Positions 1-8,723 of a stretch of 64,000 nt of DNA are shown here, piece by piece. Every line of letters begins with the position of its first letter. Position 1 is the stretch's first letter. The notes under the pieces are model-generated. The model saw only the letters and a list, made by a program, of their open reading frames with translations, was not told the DNA's origin and ran no database searches. The stretch spans positions 62,001-126,000 of the forward strand of contig NZ_JAGYVZ010000003.1 of assembly GCF_018380615.1 (NCBI RefSeq). The letters run 5' to 3'. The position numbers were made by a program, and so were the translations under genes. Origin of the DNA: Flavobacterium psychroterrae (GTDB lineage: Bacteria; Bacteroidota; Bacteroidia; Flavobacteriales; Flavobacteriaceae).

Positions 1-340
1 CAGAAACTTTTATCAAGGCAAATGAAACCCCAACGGTTGCAAAAAGAATTTTAGCATTATCAAATGAATTTCCAAAATACATAGAAATACAAGCCAAAGT
101 CACCAAACCCAAACCTATCAACATCGATTTTCTATAGCCGATTCTTGGTAAAAAAGAGGCGATAAAAAAAGATACAATGGCAATTGGCATATCCTTAAAA
201 GCTTCGAGAATACTTGCCTGAACTTCATCTACTCCGTAATTTCTTTGCGATTTTAAAATCACAATGCCTACGCTGTTTAATAAAATAGCAAAGACAAAAT
301 AATTGAGGTAAAGAGAGATTTTGATTCCTATGTTTTTCAT
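1..340 (-). CDS. MFS sugar permease, N-terminal part (runs off the window)
   Basis: The reading frame starts at an ATG whose complement is at 338-340 and continues without a stop to the window edge, giving about 113 residues. The protein begins MKNIGIKISLYLNYFVFAIL and has at least three hydrophobic segments with a short basic loop (residues PRIGYRKS) between the second and third, the usual layout of the first helices of a major facilitator superfamily transporter. It lies downstream of, and on the same strand as, a TonB receptor with a LacI regulator beyond it, so an inner-membrane carrier for the sugar that receptor imports is the likely role. The substrate cannot be read from this fragment. 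A 280-base spacer rich in repeats separates it from the receptor gene. Confidence 0.7.
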   Translation of the reverse strand, partial: MKNIGIKISLYLNYFVFAILLNSVGIVILKSQRNYGVDEVQASILEAFKDMPIAIVSFFIASFLPRIGYRKSMLIGLGLVTLACISMYFGNSFDNAKILFATVGVSFALIKVS

Positions 341-378
341 TTTTTATTTGTTTATCTATGCTTTGTGGTTACGGTGCG

Positions 379-400
379 GAGACGCACTGCTGTGCGTCTC
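379..400. repeat. Short palindromic intergenic repeat
   Basis: Perfect 9-base arms GAGACGCAC and GTGCGTCTC flank a 4-base loop. It is not followed by a T-run on the plus strand. It resembles the dispersed hairpins common in Flavobacterium intergenic DNA; this is recalled from general knowledge and not tested here. Confidence 0.6.
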
Positions 401-442
401 TACGATTCCGTGTATGACTGATTAAACGCATTGTTTATATTT

Positions 443-580
443 TTAACACATAGAGACATAGCTTTTTTTGCGCTCAAAAGGCGTTTCACTAACATTAATT
501 CACATAGGTATGCGTGGAAACTAGTTTATTTCATTCTCTTATTTTTTTAAGCGTTTAAAATCTATGTTTCTATGTGTTAA
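443..580. repeat. Inverted repeat with 19-base arms between receptor and permease genes
   Basis: The left arm at 443-461 (TTAACACATAGAGACATAG) pairs with the right arm at 562-580 at 18 of 19 positions, enclosing about 100 bases. Together with the hairpin at 379-400 it fills the 280-base gap between the TonB receptor and the permease. No gene is visible in the gap. Confidence 0.6.
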
Positions 581-620
581 ATATTTTTTAAGAATTACAT
601 AAGTCTGATTTTACATAAAT

Positions 621-3260
621 TTAAAAATTAATCGCTACCGAAAATCTAAAGGCACGTCCTAAAATAGGTCTTGCCATAAACACATCACTTGCTGCAGATG
701 TTGTTTGTCTTGGATCTCCTTCTGTTAAACCAATTTCGTTAAATAAGTTCGAAGCATCAACTGCAAAACGTAGATTATTATAGGTATAATTTAAACCTGC
801 TCCTACTTCTTTATAAGCCGGTAAAACTTGTTTGTTGTCCTGATTCGTGAACTTTTTATCATAATAAGAGAACTGAACATACGCTGTAAAATCTTTTGTA
901 ATGTCTACTTCCGGTCTTAAATTACAGAAAAATTTAGGAATTCTTCTTGCTGTATTTCCGTTAAAATCAAACGTAGAGCCATCAGCATTTGTACCTGTAA
1001 AATTATCGTATTCTGGTTTTTGAACGGTGAATGTAAAGTTCAGTTTTACCATTTCGTATCTGGCATTAGTTTCTACTTCAAGACCAATATTGTTTACATC
1101 GGCAAATTTATTTTCAGAAGATCCATCAGATAAAATATCGGTAAAAGCTACGTTTTTCAATCCCATATGAAATAAATTCGCATTTACAGAGAAGAAGGAA
1201 TTGGCATATTTATAACCCAATTCAATTTGGTTTACTTCTGTGTTTTCAAGTTTGCTTAAATCTGCTGCATTATCATAAAATGATTCTTCGATTGGCGATC
1301 TGAAACCATGGCTGTAACGAGCATAAGAAGCCATTTTATCATTAAATTTATAATTTCCTGCTGCAGTATACGACCATTCGCTCACATCATATCTCCAATA
1401 GGTATAAGGATTCCCTTTTACAGTTGTCACCGCGTCATCAGCCGTATTATTGTCTAAAAGTCCTAAGTTTTCGGCAAAAAATCTTGCATTGTCTCTGTAA
1501 CCTGAATATTTGTCTTTATTGTATCTTAAACCTGCGTTGAAAGTCAGATTATCAGTAGCTTTAATTTCCGCGTCAGCGTAGATATCGTTCAAAAGTCCTT
1601 TTGTTTGCGCATCTCTTTCAAGCCATGTAATTCTTTCTACACCGTTCCAGGTATGATCTACTCCTGTTGTATTGTCTTTTACATTTAATAATCTCGGATT
1701 ATCTGAAACACCTACTAAATAGGAATTCCAGTTCCAATATTGGTTCGATTTCCAGTTAGAATAATAGTAACCAGCAGTTAATTTTACAGGATCTAAGTCA
1801 AAATTAAAAGAGAAATTATTAGCAAAATTGTTCATCTTTTTCTCGATATGCCAAAGATCAGCTCTCATGATTAAAGCATTTGGATCAAGCGTTTGTCCGT
1901 TATCAACATAAGAATATGTTAGATTACTAGCAGTTGTATTTTGAACGCTTGTTGCATAACCATCTTGCGTCCAAGGTCCGCCATTTGGGAAAATAGCATT
2001 GTAATTTAAATCAATATTGGTTTGTTTGAAAGAGTTTTTGAAAGTCACTTTTTCCGATATTTTCTTTTTGAACTCTGCTCCAATTGAGTTAATAATTGGG
2101 TGAGAACCGTCTTCTAAATCTGCGCTAAAAGTTCCGCCACCGTATTGAGGCACATTCAAACGACTGAAATTTACTGATGTCAACGTTCCGTAATTTGGAT
2201 TAAATCCCGGAATTCCTTCAATTTTACCGTTATTGCTTTTTAGCGGAATTGGTAAATAGAACGTGTTTCTGTCATCAAGATGTTTGAAATTAACTCTTAA
2301 ATAATCATCGTCATCAAATTTATACGTGATGTTTCCTTTTATCTGACCGCCTTTATTTGCTGTAAAGCCTGTATTTCTAACTCCGTTATCGGCTCTGTAA
2401 AAACCTCCAACATTAAAGAATAATTTATCCTGAATTAAAGCTCCTGATAAATTAAGATCTGTTCTGAACATTCCGTAATCTGAAGTGGTGAATTTTGCTC
2501 TTCCTTTAAATTCATTTTGTCCTGTTTTCGAAATAAAATTTATGATTCCACCCGGAGCATTGTTGGCAAAAATTGATGCAGAACCTCCACGAACGGCTTC
2601 CATTTTACTTACGGTTTCGTCAAGTCTGTAAAAAGTATCGGCGTTGGCAAATTGCAAAGCTCCATCTTCAAAAACCGGCAATCCGTCTTCCTGAATTTGT
2701 ACAGATTCATAAGCTCCCGCAGATGGAATTCCTCTTGCAAAAAGGTTGTTTCCAATTTCTCCTCCTGATGCTTCAACCACAAATCCGGGAATTGTCTGTA
2801 ATAAAGCTGCCGTACTTGATGGCGCTCTGTCTTCGATTGCTTTTGCTCCCATTGTTGTAATCGCAACACTGGATTCCAGTTTTGATCGCGGTGCCGAAGA
2901 TCCTGTAACCACGACTTCATTTAAACTTTGTGATTCTCCTTCAAGAAGTAAATTTACGTCTAATGATTCTCCTTCCTTTATTGCAACTTTTTTCTCGAAG
3001 GTTTTATAACCTACATTCGTTGCAATTATAGTATAATTTCCTGCTTCGATATTCGAGAATGAATATCCTCCGTTTTCATCTGTAACAGTACTTTTGCCTG
3101 TTTCTTTGATCGATACATTTGCTCCGGGAACTGTTGCTCCGCTGTCGTCAAGTACTTTTCCCGAGATTTTATTCTGAGTTTGTGCAAACAGATTATTTGG
3201 TAAAGAAAATAGGCAAAACATCAAAAGTAATGTACCTAAATATTGGTGTAGCTTTTTCAT
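621..3260 (-). CDS. TonB-dependent outer-membrane receptor, probably for a sugar
   Basis: An 879-residue outer-membrane transporter that would import a ligand with TonB energy. A signal peptide (residues 1-26, ending LFAQ) is followed by a carboxypeptidase-regulatory-like domain at about 32-107, a plug at about 125-245 (ASIFANNAPGGIINFISK) and a barrel that ends in the aromatic residue F (FSVAINF). It is shorter than SusC proteins and has no SusD partner beside it, so it belongs with the classical sugar or siderophore receptors. A LacI-type regulator transcribed divergently and an MFS permease downstream favour a small carbohydrate as ligand. Its promoter and two operators lie in the 163-base divergent region. 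Substrate identity is inference. Confidence 0.85.
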   Translation of the reverse strand: MKKLHQYLGTLLLMFCLFSLPNNLFAQTQNKISGKVLDDSGATVPGANVSIKETGKSTVTDENGGYSFSNIEAGNYTIIATNVGYKTFEKKVAIKEGESLDVNLLLEGESQSLNEVVVTGSSAPRSKLESSVAITTMGAKAIEDRAPSSTAALLQTIPGFVVEASGGEIGNNLFARGIPSAGAYESVQIQEDGLPVFEDGALQFANADTFYRLDETVSKMEAVRGGSASIFANNAPGGIINFISKTGQNEFKGRAKFTTSDYGMFRTDLNLSGALIQDKLFFNVGGFYRADNGVRNTGFTANKGGQIKGNITYKFDDDDYLRVNFKHLDDRNTFYLPIPLKSNNGKIEGIPGFNPNYGTLTSVNFSRLNVPQYGGGTFSADLEDGSHPIINSIGAEFKKKISEKVTFKNSFKQTNIDLNYNAIFPNGGPWTQDGYATSVQNTTASNLTYSYVDNGQTLDPNALIMRADLWHIEKKMNNFANNFSFNFDLDPVKLTAGYYYSNWKSNQYWNWNSYLVGVSDNPRLLNVKDNTTGVDHTWNGVERITWLERDAQTKGLLNDIYADAEIKATDNLTFNAGLRYNKDKYSGYRDNARFFAENLGLLDNNTADDAVTTVKGNPYTYWRYDVSEWSYTAAGNYKFNDKMASYARYSHGFRSPIEESFYDNAADLSKLENTEVNQIELGYKYANSFFSVNANLFHMGLKNVAFTDILSDGSSENKFADVNNIGLEVETNARYEMVKLNFTFTVQKPEYDNFTGTNADGSTFDFNGNTARRIPKFFCNLRPEVDITKDFTAYVQFSYYDKKFTNQDNKQVLPAYKEVGAGLNYTYNNLRFAVDASNLFNEIGLTEGDPRQTTSAASDVFMARPILGRAFRFSVAINF

Positions 3261-3299
3261 TTTTTTGTTTGGTTAGTTAGTAATTATGGTTATCACTGT

Positions 3300-3333
3300 C
3301 AAACTTAATAACTAATTATAAGGAATATAGCAA
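3300..3333 (-). promoter_or_regulatory. Promoter of the TonB receptor gene
   Basis: On the minus strand a TTG (complement of 3331-3333) is followed after 23 bases by TAAGTTTG (complement of 3300-3307). This fits the Bacteroidota form TTG-N17-23-TAnnTTTG. The operator at 3341-3356 lies directly upstream of the TTG element and does not overlap the start site. Confidence 0.6.
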
Positions 3334-3340
3334 TTTCAAA

Positions 3341-3356
3341 TCGAAAACGTTTTCGA
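3341..3356. promoter_or_regulatory. LacI-family operator 1
   Basis: TCGAAAACGTTTTCGA is a perfect 16-base palindrome with the central CG typical of LacI/GalR operators. It lies between the divergent receptor gene and the LacI-type regulator gene, so self-encoded binding is likely. Confidence 0.75.
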
Positions 3357-3363
3357 AAACACC

Positions 3364-3375
3364 TAAAACGTTTTC
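3364..3375. promoter_or_regulatory. LacI-family operator 2
   Basis: The core AAAACGTTTT repeats the centre of operator 1; the right flank (CG) matches but the left does not. The two CG centres are 21 bases apart, two helical turns, so bound dimers would sit on the same face of the DNA. Confidence 0.65.
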
Positions 3376-3423
3376 GGAAGTTAATTTTTTATCAATGCAG
3401 TTTATTTTTAGTACTTTTATTTC

Positions 3424-4449
3424 ATGAATGACACAAAATTAATAGATATAGCCTCGGCATTAGGAATTTCGGTTACTACGGTTTCAAAAGCTTTAAAAGG
3501 ATATACAGATATTAGTAAAGCTACACGCGCAAGGGTGATTGAAATGGCCGAAACCATGAACTACATTCCAAACTCTGTTGCGGTAAATCTTCGAACCAAT
3601 GAAACTAAAACCATTGGCGTGATCATTCCCGCAACTGTTCATCATTTTTTTTCGAGTGTATTAAATGGCATTTTAGAAGAAGCCGAAAAAAGAGGATATC
3701 TTGTCATTATATTACAATCAAATGAAAAATATGAACTAGAGAAAAAACAGCTTGCTTTATTAATTCAGAAACGAGTTGACGGCGTTTTAATGTCGCTTTC
3801 AAACGAGACAGATGATTTTACTCATATTAATGAAGCCATTCGAAAAAATACGCCCGTTGTTTTATTCGATAAAATCGCTAAAAGAGTCGATTGCTCGAAA
3901 GTCGTTATTAATGATGCAAAAGCGGCTTATGATGCCGTTACCTACCTTATTAATAAAGGATTTAAAAAAATCGCCCATTTTAGAGGATCGTATGTTCCGC
4001 AAAACTCGATTGATCGCTTTCTTGGATATAAAAGAGCACTTGAAGCGCACGGAATTGAGTACGATTCGAAACTGGTTTATGTTTGCGACAACAATACGGA
4101 TTTTGAAGACGGCTACGAAAATGCCCAGAAAATAATGACTGAAAACCCAGATATTGATGCCATTTTTGCCATTACGGATTTAGTTGCTATCGGGATTATC
4201 AAATATTTTAATGAGGCAGGAATAAAAACGCCAGAACAAGTGGCTGTTTTTGGGTTTAGCAATTGGTTTATGAGTACGGTTATTTCACCTAAATTAACTA
4301 CAATTGATCAGCCTGGATTCGAAATGGGACATCAGGCAGTCTCTCTTTTAATTGATGAAATTGTCGACATAAAAGAACATCGCCCCGTAACGCATCAAAT
4401 TATCGAACTTCCTACAAGAATCATTGAACGTGAATCAACAGTTAAATGA
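3424..4449 (+). CDS. LacI-family transcriptional regulator
   Basis: A 341-residue regulator of usual family length. Residues 4-26 (LIDIASALGISVTTVSKALK) form the LacI helix-turn-helix with the hinge just after it. Residues about 60-340 are a periplasmic-binding-protein-like sensor domain (TIGVIIPATVHHFFSSVL; VAVFGFSNWFMSTVISPKLT) ending in the standard LPTRIIERES sequence. It is divergent from the TonB receptor, and two CG-centred operators lie between the two. It probably controls the receptor and permease in response to the imported sugar. The ATG at 3424 lies only a few bases after a TACTTTTA promoter-like element at 3412-3419, so the leader would be very short. Confidence 0.93.
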   Translation: MNDTKLIDIASALGISVTTVSKALKGYTDISKATRARVIEMAETMNYIPNSVAVNLRTNETKTIGVIIPATVHHFFSSVLNGILEEAEKRGYLVIILQSNEKYELEKKQLALLIQKRVDGVLMSLSNETDDFTHINEAIRKNTPVVLFDKIAKRVDCSKVVINDAKAAYDAVTYLINKGFKKIAHFRGSYVPQNSIDRFLGYKRALEAHGIEYDSKLVYVCDNNTDFEDGYENAQKIMTENPDIDAIFAITDLVAIGIIKYFNEAGIKTPEQVAVFGFSNWFMSTVISPKLTTIDQPGFEMGHQAVSLLIDEIVDIKEHRPVTHQIIELPTRIIERESTVK

Positions 4450-4489
4450 TTTTTTAGTTTTAACTTTGTGCCAATCTTAAAAAGCATCA

Positions 4490-4843
4490 ATGTTTCCGAT
4501 TCCTGAAAATACCGATTTTTTATTGGCTGATGCCGAAAAAGAAAATTTATATATAAGTCTGATTGAGCAAATTAATAAAGACTTTAATTTAGCCAATGAA
4601 GGAATTGATTTTCCGTTAAGTATTTCTCCCGACGAACTAAAAATTCAGCTTCACGAAAAAATCTACCGAATGATTCAGTACAAATTTGCTGAATATCTCA
4701 ATCTGCTTTATATCATCGATGTATCTGAAAGTGAAATAAAAAAACTCGACGGTTCTGATTTGGTAATTCTTGCAGAACAGGTTTCGTTTTTGGTTTTAAA
4801 AAGAGAATGGCAGAAGGTTTGGTTTAGGAAGAATTTTAAGTAA
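4490..4843 (+). CDS. Conserved small hypothetical protein
   Basis: A 117-residue, mostly helical soluble protein starting MFPIPENTDFLLADAEKENL, with no signal peptide and no membrane segment. I do not recognise a domain. It starts 40 bases after the LacI gene on the same strand and may be co-transcribed with it. Base composition is like its neighbours, and no overlapping frame is better. Function unknown. Confidence 0.75.
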   Translation: MFPIPENTDFLLADAEKENLYISLIEQINKDFNLANEGIDFPLSISPDELKIQLHEKIYRMIQYKFAEYLNLLYIIDVSESEIKKLDGSDLVILAEQVSFLVLKREWQKVWFRKNFK

Positions 4844-5199
4844 AAAGGGACAAAGGTTCAAAGTTGCAAAGGGACAGAGGCTTTTTTTCATGAAGACATT
4901 GCTAAAAAATAAATCATTTTATAGGATTTTAAAGCGTTCCGGAGGAACAAAACATATTGTAAAGATGGATTTTAATCCATTCTTCGCAATCATGACCATA
5001 ACGACAATCACATCCATAAAATAACCACAATCTTGTCATTCTGAAACGAAGAATCTCCATAAGAAACTCGACCAACTATCTTTCAAATCTTTGCGGAGTT
5101 ACTTGCTAAGATCCTTCGTTCCTCAGGATGACAAATTGGAGCGAAAAAACAATCGTCGCTAACCCTTTGAACCTTTGTCACTCTGCAACTTTGTACCTC
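4844..5199. repeat. Intergenic region with palindromic repeats, no gene
   Basis: The 356-base gap holds a short dyad GTTCCGGAGGAAC near 4938-4950, a near-palindrome ATGGATTTTAATCCAT just after it, and a larger inverted repeat at 5033-5134 described separately. I see no convincing coding frame. Confidence 0.6.
5033..5134. repeat. MITE-like inverted repeat, copy 1 of a family
   Basis: The left arm at 5033-5056 (starting TTGTCATTCTGA) pairs with the right arm at 5109-5134 (ending TCAGGATGACAA). The interior carries TTTGCGGAGTT. A related element with the same terminal TTGTCAT/ATGACAA and the same interior motif is at 55146-55255. No transposase is visible. Confidence 0.7.
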
Positions 5200-5751
5200 T
5201 TAAAAATAAACCCTCACAAAAGGCATAAACCCAGATCCATAAAGACTTCTTTTTGGATCATACAAAACATCGTAACGTGCACCAATGGTAACACTTCCGG
5301 TTCTGTAACCTGCGCCTAAATATAAGGCGGTATTCCAATAATTATCTGAATAACTGGGTCTGTATGGAGTCGAATTATAATCTGTATTTACGCGAACTTG
5401 TTCTAATTCGGCTGATAATTGAATTTCAGGAATTGGGTTTACAAGTCCAACCACACTTCCGCCGTAAACAAATGAGTTATAGTAGCTTTTTGATGATAAA
5501 TAACCAAATTGCAATCCAACACCAACCGCGACAATTTCGTTTATATTGTAGATAGCGCTTGGCATAACGGAGATATCTGTGTATCCGGAACCTATTCCTA
5601 AACCAAGTCCTCCCCCAAACTGAACCTTGTCCCAAAAGTGATTACTATTGTCAATTACATAATTTTGTTGTGCAATTGAGGAAGTAGAGAATAAGACTGC
5701 TAAAATCACAAATAAATTCTTGCAATCGATTGAAAATTGAATTTTATTCAT
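5200..5751 (-). CDS. Outer-membrane beta-barrel protein, hypothetical
   Basis: About 183 residues when read from the ATG at 5751 (MNKIQFSIDCKNLFVILAVL), which begins a good signal peptide cleaved near SSIAQQ. A longer frame reaching back to 5847 is less likely because it would prepend 32 non-signal residues and run into the divergent sucA promoter. The mature part alternates hydrophobic and polar residues rich in glycine and tyrosine (FGGGLGLGIGSGYTD, YLGAGYRTGSVTIGARYDV) and ends FVRVYF, as in small 8-strand outer-membrane barrels. It is transcribed divergently from sucA. The specific function is unknown. Confidence 0.75.
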   Translation of the reverse strand: MNKIQFSIDCKNLFVILAVLFSTSSIAQQNYVIDNSNHFWDKVQFGGGLGLGIGSGYTDISVMPSAIYNINEIVAVGVGLQFGYLSSKSYYNSFVYGGSVVGLVNPIPEIQLSAELEQVRVNTDYNSTPYRPSYSDNYWNTALYLGAGYRTGSVTIGARYDVLYDPKRSLYGSGFMPFVRVYF

Positions 5752-5823
5752 AGTTGAGTCTATTTTTAACAAATTTTTACGTAAAAGTACGTAAAAAAAA
5801 GGTTTAAATAAAGTCGATTGTTG

Positions 5824-5831
5824 TACTTTTG
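5824..5831 (+). promoter_or_regulatory. Promoter -7 element of sucA
   Basis: TACTTTTG matches TAnnTTTG and lies 37 bases before the sucA ATG at 5868. An upstream TTG at a good distance is not clear. Confidence 0.45.
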
Positions 5832-5867
5832 CCATTCTATTTAACAAAAAGTATATTCACTAATATT

Positions 5868-8645
5868 ATGGATAGGTTTTCATTTTTAAATGCAGCGCAT
5901 ACAGAGTTTTTCGCACAATTATACGATCAGTATTTAGTAAACCCAGATAGCGTTGAGCCAAGCTGGAGAAGTTTTTTTCAGGGTTTCGACTTTGGACAAA
6001 CGACTTATAATGACGAAAATCCAGTTCAACAGATTGTTGAATATGTGACTAGCCCAAACACAGATTACAGTCAGGTTTCAGAAAAACTGCAAAAAGAATT
6101 CAACGTTCTAAAATTAATTGATGGATACCGTACCCGCGGACATTTGTTTACAAAAACAAACCCGGTTCGTGATCGTAGAACTTCTTCTCCAACTTTAGAT
6201 ATTGAGAATTTCGGATTAACAACTGCTGATCTTTCTACAGTTTTTGATGCTGCTCAGACTATCGGAGTGGGACCTTCTACATTACAGGACATTATTACGC
6301 GTCTTCAATCTATTTACTGCCAACATATTGGTATTGAATATATGTACATCAGGAATCCTGGTGTTGTAAAATGGATTCAGGAAAAATTAGCTGTAAATGT
6401 TAATCAGCCTAACTTCAATTCTGAAGAAAAGAAAACTATCTTAGATAAATTAAACCAGGCTGTTTCTTTCGAGAATTTCCTGCATACTAAATATGTAGGT
6501 CAAAAAAGATTTTCATTAGAAGGTGGTGAAACTATCATTCCGGCTCTTGATGCTTTAATTGAACAAGCTGCTGAAAAAGGTGTTGAACAATTCGTAATGG
6601 GAATGGCTCACCGTGGTCGTTTGAACGTTTTGGCAAACATCTTTGGCAAATCTACTCAGGATATCTTTGGAGAGTTTGACGGTAAAGATTACGATCAGGA
6701 ATATTTTGATGGTGACGTAAAATACCACTTAGGTCTTACGGCTGACAAAAAAACAAGAACAGGAAAAAATATCAATATCAATTTAGCACCAAACCCATCT
6801 CACTTAGAAACGGTTGGAGCTGTAATTGAAGGAATCACAAGAGCAAAACAAGAGAAATATTTCCCTAATGATTTCTCCAAAGTATTGCCAATTGCCGTTC
6901 ACGGTGATGCTGCAATCGCAGGTCAGGGTATTTTGTATGAAATCATTCAAATGGCTCAGCTTGACGGTTACAAAACCGGAGGAACAATTCATATTGTAAT
7001 CAACAACCAGGTTGGTTTTACAACTAACTATCTTGATGCACGTTCGTCTACATATTGTACAGATGTTGCTAAAGTAACACTTTCGCCAGTTTTACACGTA
7101 AATGCTGATGATGCTGAAGCTGTTGTACATGCAATATCTTTTGCTTTGGATTACAGAATGCAATTTGGTCGTGACGTATTTATTGACTTATTAGGATATA
7201 GAAAATACGGTCATAATGAAGGTGATGAACCTCGTTTTACACAACCGGTTTTATATAAAATCATCTCAAAACATAAAAATCCAAGAGATATTTATGCAGA
7301 GAAATTATTGTCAGATGGCGTAATCGATGCCTCTTATGTAAATGGTTTGGAAAAAGTATACAAATCTACCATGGAGGAGAATTTAGAAGCTTCCCGTAAA
7401 AAAGATTTGACTATCATAACTCCATTCATGAAAAACGAATGGGACGGATTTGTTCAGGTAACAGATACGCAAATGCTTGAAAATGTAGATACTTCTTATT
7501 CAAGAGAAGGTCTTACTCAAATTGCAAATGCAATTTCTAATTTACCGGAAGACAAACAATTCATCAGTAAAATACAAAAATTAATCAACGACAGAAAAAC
7601 AATGTTCTTCGATACCAATTTATTAGATTGGGGAATGGCAGAACATTTGGCTTACGGATCATTACTTCAGGAAGGTTATGACATTCGTATTTCTGGACAA
7701 GATGTTGAGCGTGGTACTTTCTCTCACCGTCATGCTGTTGTTAAAGTTGAAGATTCTGAAGAAGAAGTAATCCTTATCAATAACCTTGAAGGTAAAAAAG
7801 GAAATTTCAATATCTACAACTCATTATTATCAGAATACGGAGTTCTTGGTTTTGATTACGGATATGCATTAGCGTCTCCAAATGCCTTAACAATTTGGGA
7901 AGCACAGTTTGGAGATTTCTCTAACGGAGCTCAAATTATGTTAGACCAATATATTTCTTGTGGCGAAGATAAATGGAACAACCAAAACGGTATTGTTTTA
8001 TTATTACCTCACGGATATGAAGGTCAGGGAGCAGAACACTCTTCTGCAAGAATGGAACGTTACCTACAACTTTGCGCAAGACAAAACATGTATGTTGCAG
8101 ATTGTACAACGCCAGCTAACTTCTTTCACTTGTTGAGAAGACAAATGAAAACAAAATTCCGTAAACCTCTTATTGTATTTACACCTAAGAGTTTATTACG
8201 TGATCCAAGATGTGTTTCGACTATCGAAGATTTAGAAAAAGGAAGTTTCCAGGAAACTATTGATGATAATACAGTAGATAAAAAAGCAGTAAAAACTTTA
8301 GTTTTTGTTACAGGTAAATTCTACTATGACATCGTTGCCGAAAGAGAGAACAACGGAAGAAATGACGTTGCAGTTGTTCGTATCGAGCAATTGTTTCCAT
8401 TGCCAGTTGAACAGTTAAAAGCAATCATCGCACAATATCCAAATGCTGATGATTATGTTTGGGCTCAGGAAGAACCTAAAAACATGGGAGCTTACAGCTT
8501 TATGTTAATGAACTTTGATCTTGTAAAATGGAGATTAGCTTCGTTAAAAGCTTACGCTGCTCCGGCATCAGGAAGTTATACACGTGCAAAACGTCGTCAT
8601 GCAGATGCAATTAGAATGGTATTCGATAAAGATTTATTCAGATAA
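5868..8645 (+). CDS. sucA: 2-oxoglutarate dehydrogenase E1 component
   Basis: A 925-residue thiamine-diphosphate enzyme that decarboxylates 2-oxoglutarate in the TCA cycle and passes the succinyl group to the E2 lipoyl domain. The N-terminus (MDRFSFLNAAHTEFFAQLYD) is the conserved E2/E3-contacting segment of SucA, so the ATG at 5868 is preferred over one 39 bases upstream that lies almost on the promoter. The ThDP region follows (MGMAHRGRLNVL near 245, HGDAAIAGQG near 345, and a downstream NNQVGFTT). Residues about 590-790 are the transketolase-like pyrimidine-binding domain (GMAEHLAYGSLLQEGY), followed by the C-terminal domain. Length is normal for the family. sucB follows 78 bases later, so the two probably form one transcription unit. 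Confidence 0.97.
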   Translation: MDRFSFLNAAHTEFFAQLYDQYLVNPDSVEPSWRSFFQGFDFGQTTYNDENPVQQIVEYVTSPNTDYSQVSEKLQKEFNVLKLIDGYRTRGHLFTKTNPVRDRRTSSPTLDIENFGLTTADLSTVFDAAQTIGVGPSTLQDIITRLQSIYCQHIGIEYMYIRNPGVVKWIQEKLAVNVNQPNFNSEEKKTILDKLNQAVSFENFLHTKYVGQKRFSLEGGETIIPALDALIEQAAEKGVEQFVMGMAHRGRLNVLANIFGKSTQDIFGEFDGKDYDQEYFDGDVKYHLGLTADKKTRTGKNININLAPNPSHLETVGAVIEGITRAKQEKYFPNDFSKVLPIAVHGDAAIAGQGILYEIIQMAQLDGYKTGGTIHIVINNQVGFTTNYLDARSSTYCTDVAKVTLSPVLHVNADDAEAVVHAISFALDYRMQFGRDVFIDLLGYRKYGHNEGDEPRFTQPVLYKIISKHKNPRDIYAEKLLSDGVIDASYVNGLEKVYKSTMEENLEASRKKDLTIITPFMKNEWDGFVQVTDTQMLENVDTSYSREGLTQIANAISNLPEDKQFISKIQKLINDRKTMFFDTNLLDWGMAEHLAYGSLLQEGYDIRISGQDVERGTFSHRHAVVKVEDSEEEVILINNLEGKKGNFNIYNSLLSEYGVLGFDYGYALASPNALTIWEAQFGDFSNGAQIMLDQYISCGEDKWNNQNGIVLLLPHGYEGQGAEHSSARMERYLQLCARQNMYVADCTTPANFFHLLRRQMKTKFRKPLIVFTPKSLLRDPRCVSTIEDLEKGSFQETIDDNTVDKKAVKTLVFVTGKFYYDIVAERENNGRNDVAVVRIEQLFPLPVEQLKAIIAQYPNADDYVWAQEEPKNMGAYSFMLMNFDLVKWRLASLKAYAAPASGSYTRAKRRHADAIRMVFDKDLFR

Positions 8646-8723
8646 AAAAAATGTTTCAAGTTTAAAGTTTCAGGTTTAATTACATGAAACTTTAAACAAT
8701 TAAAACTTTAAACAAAAACAAAG

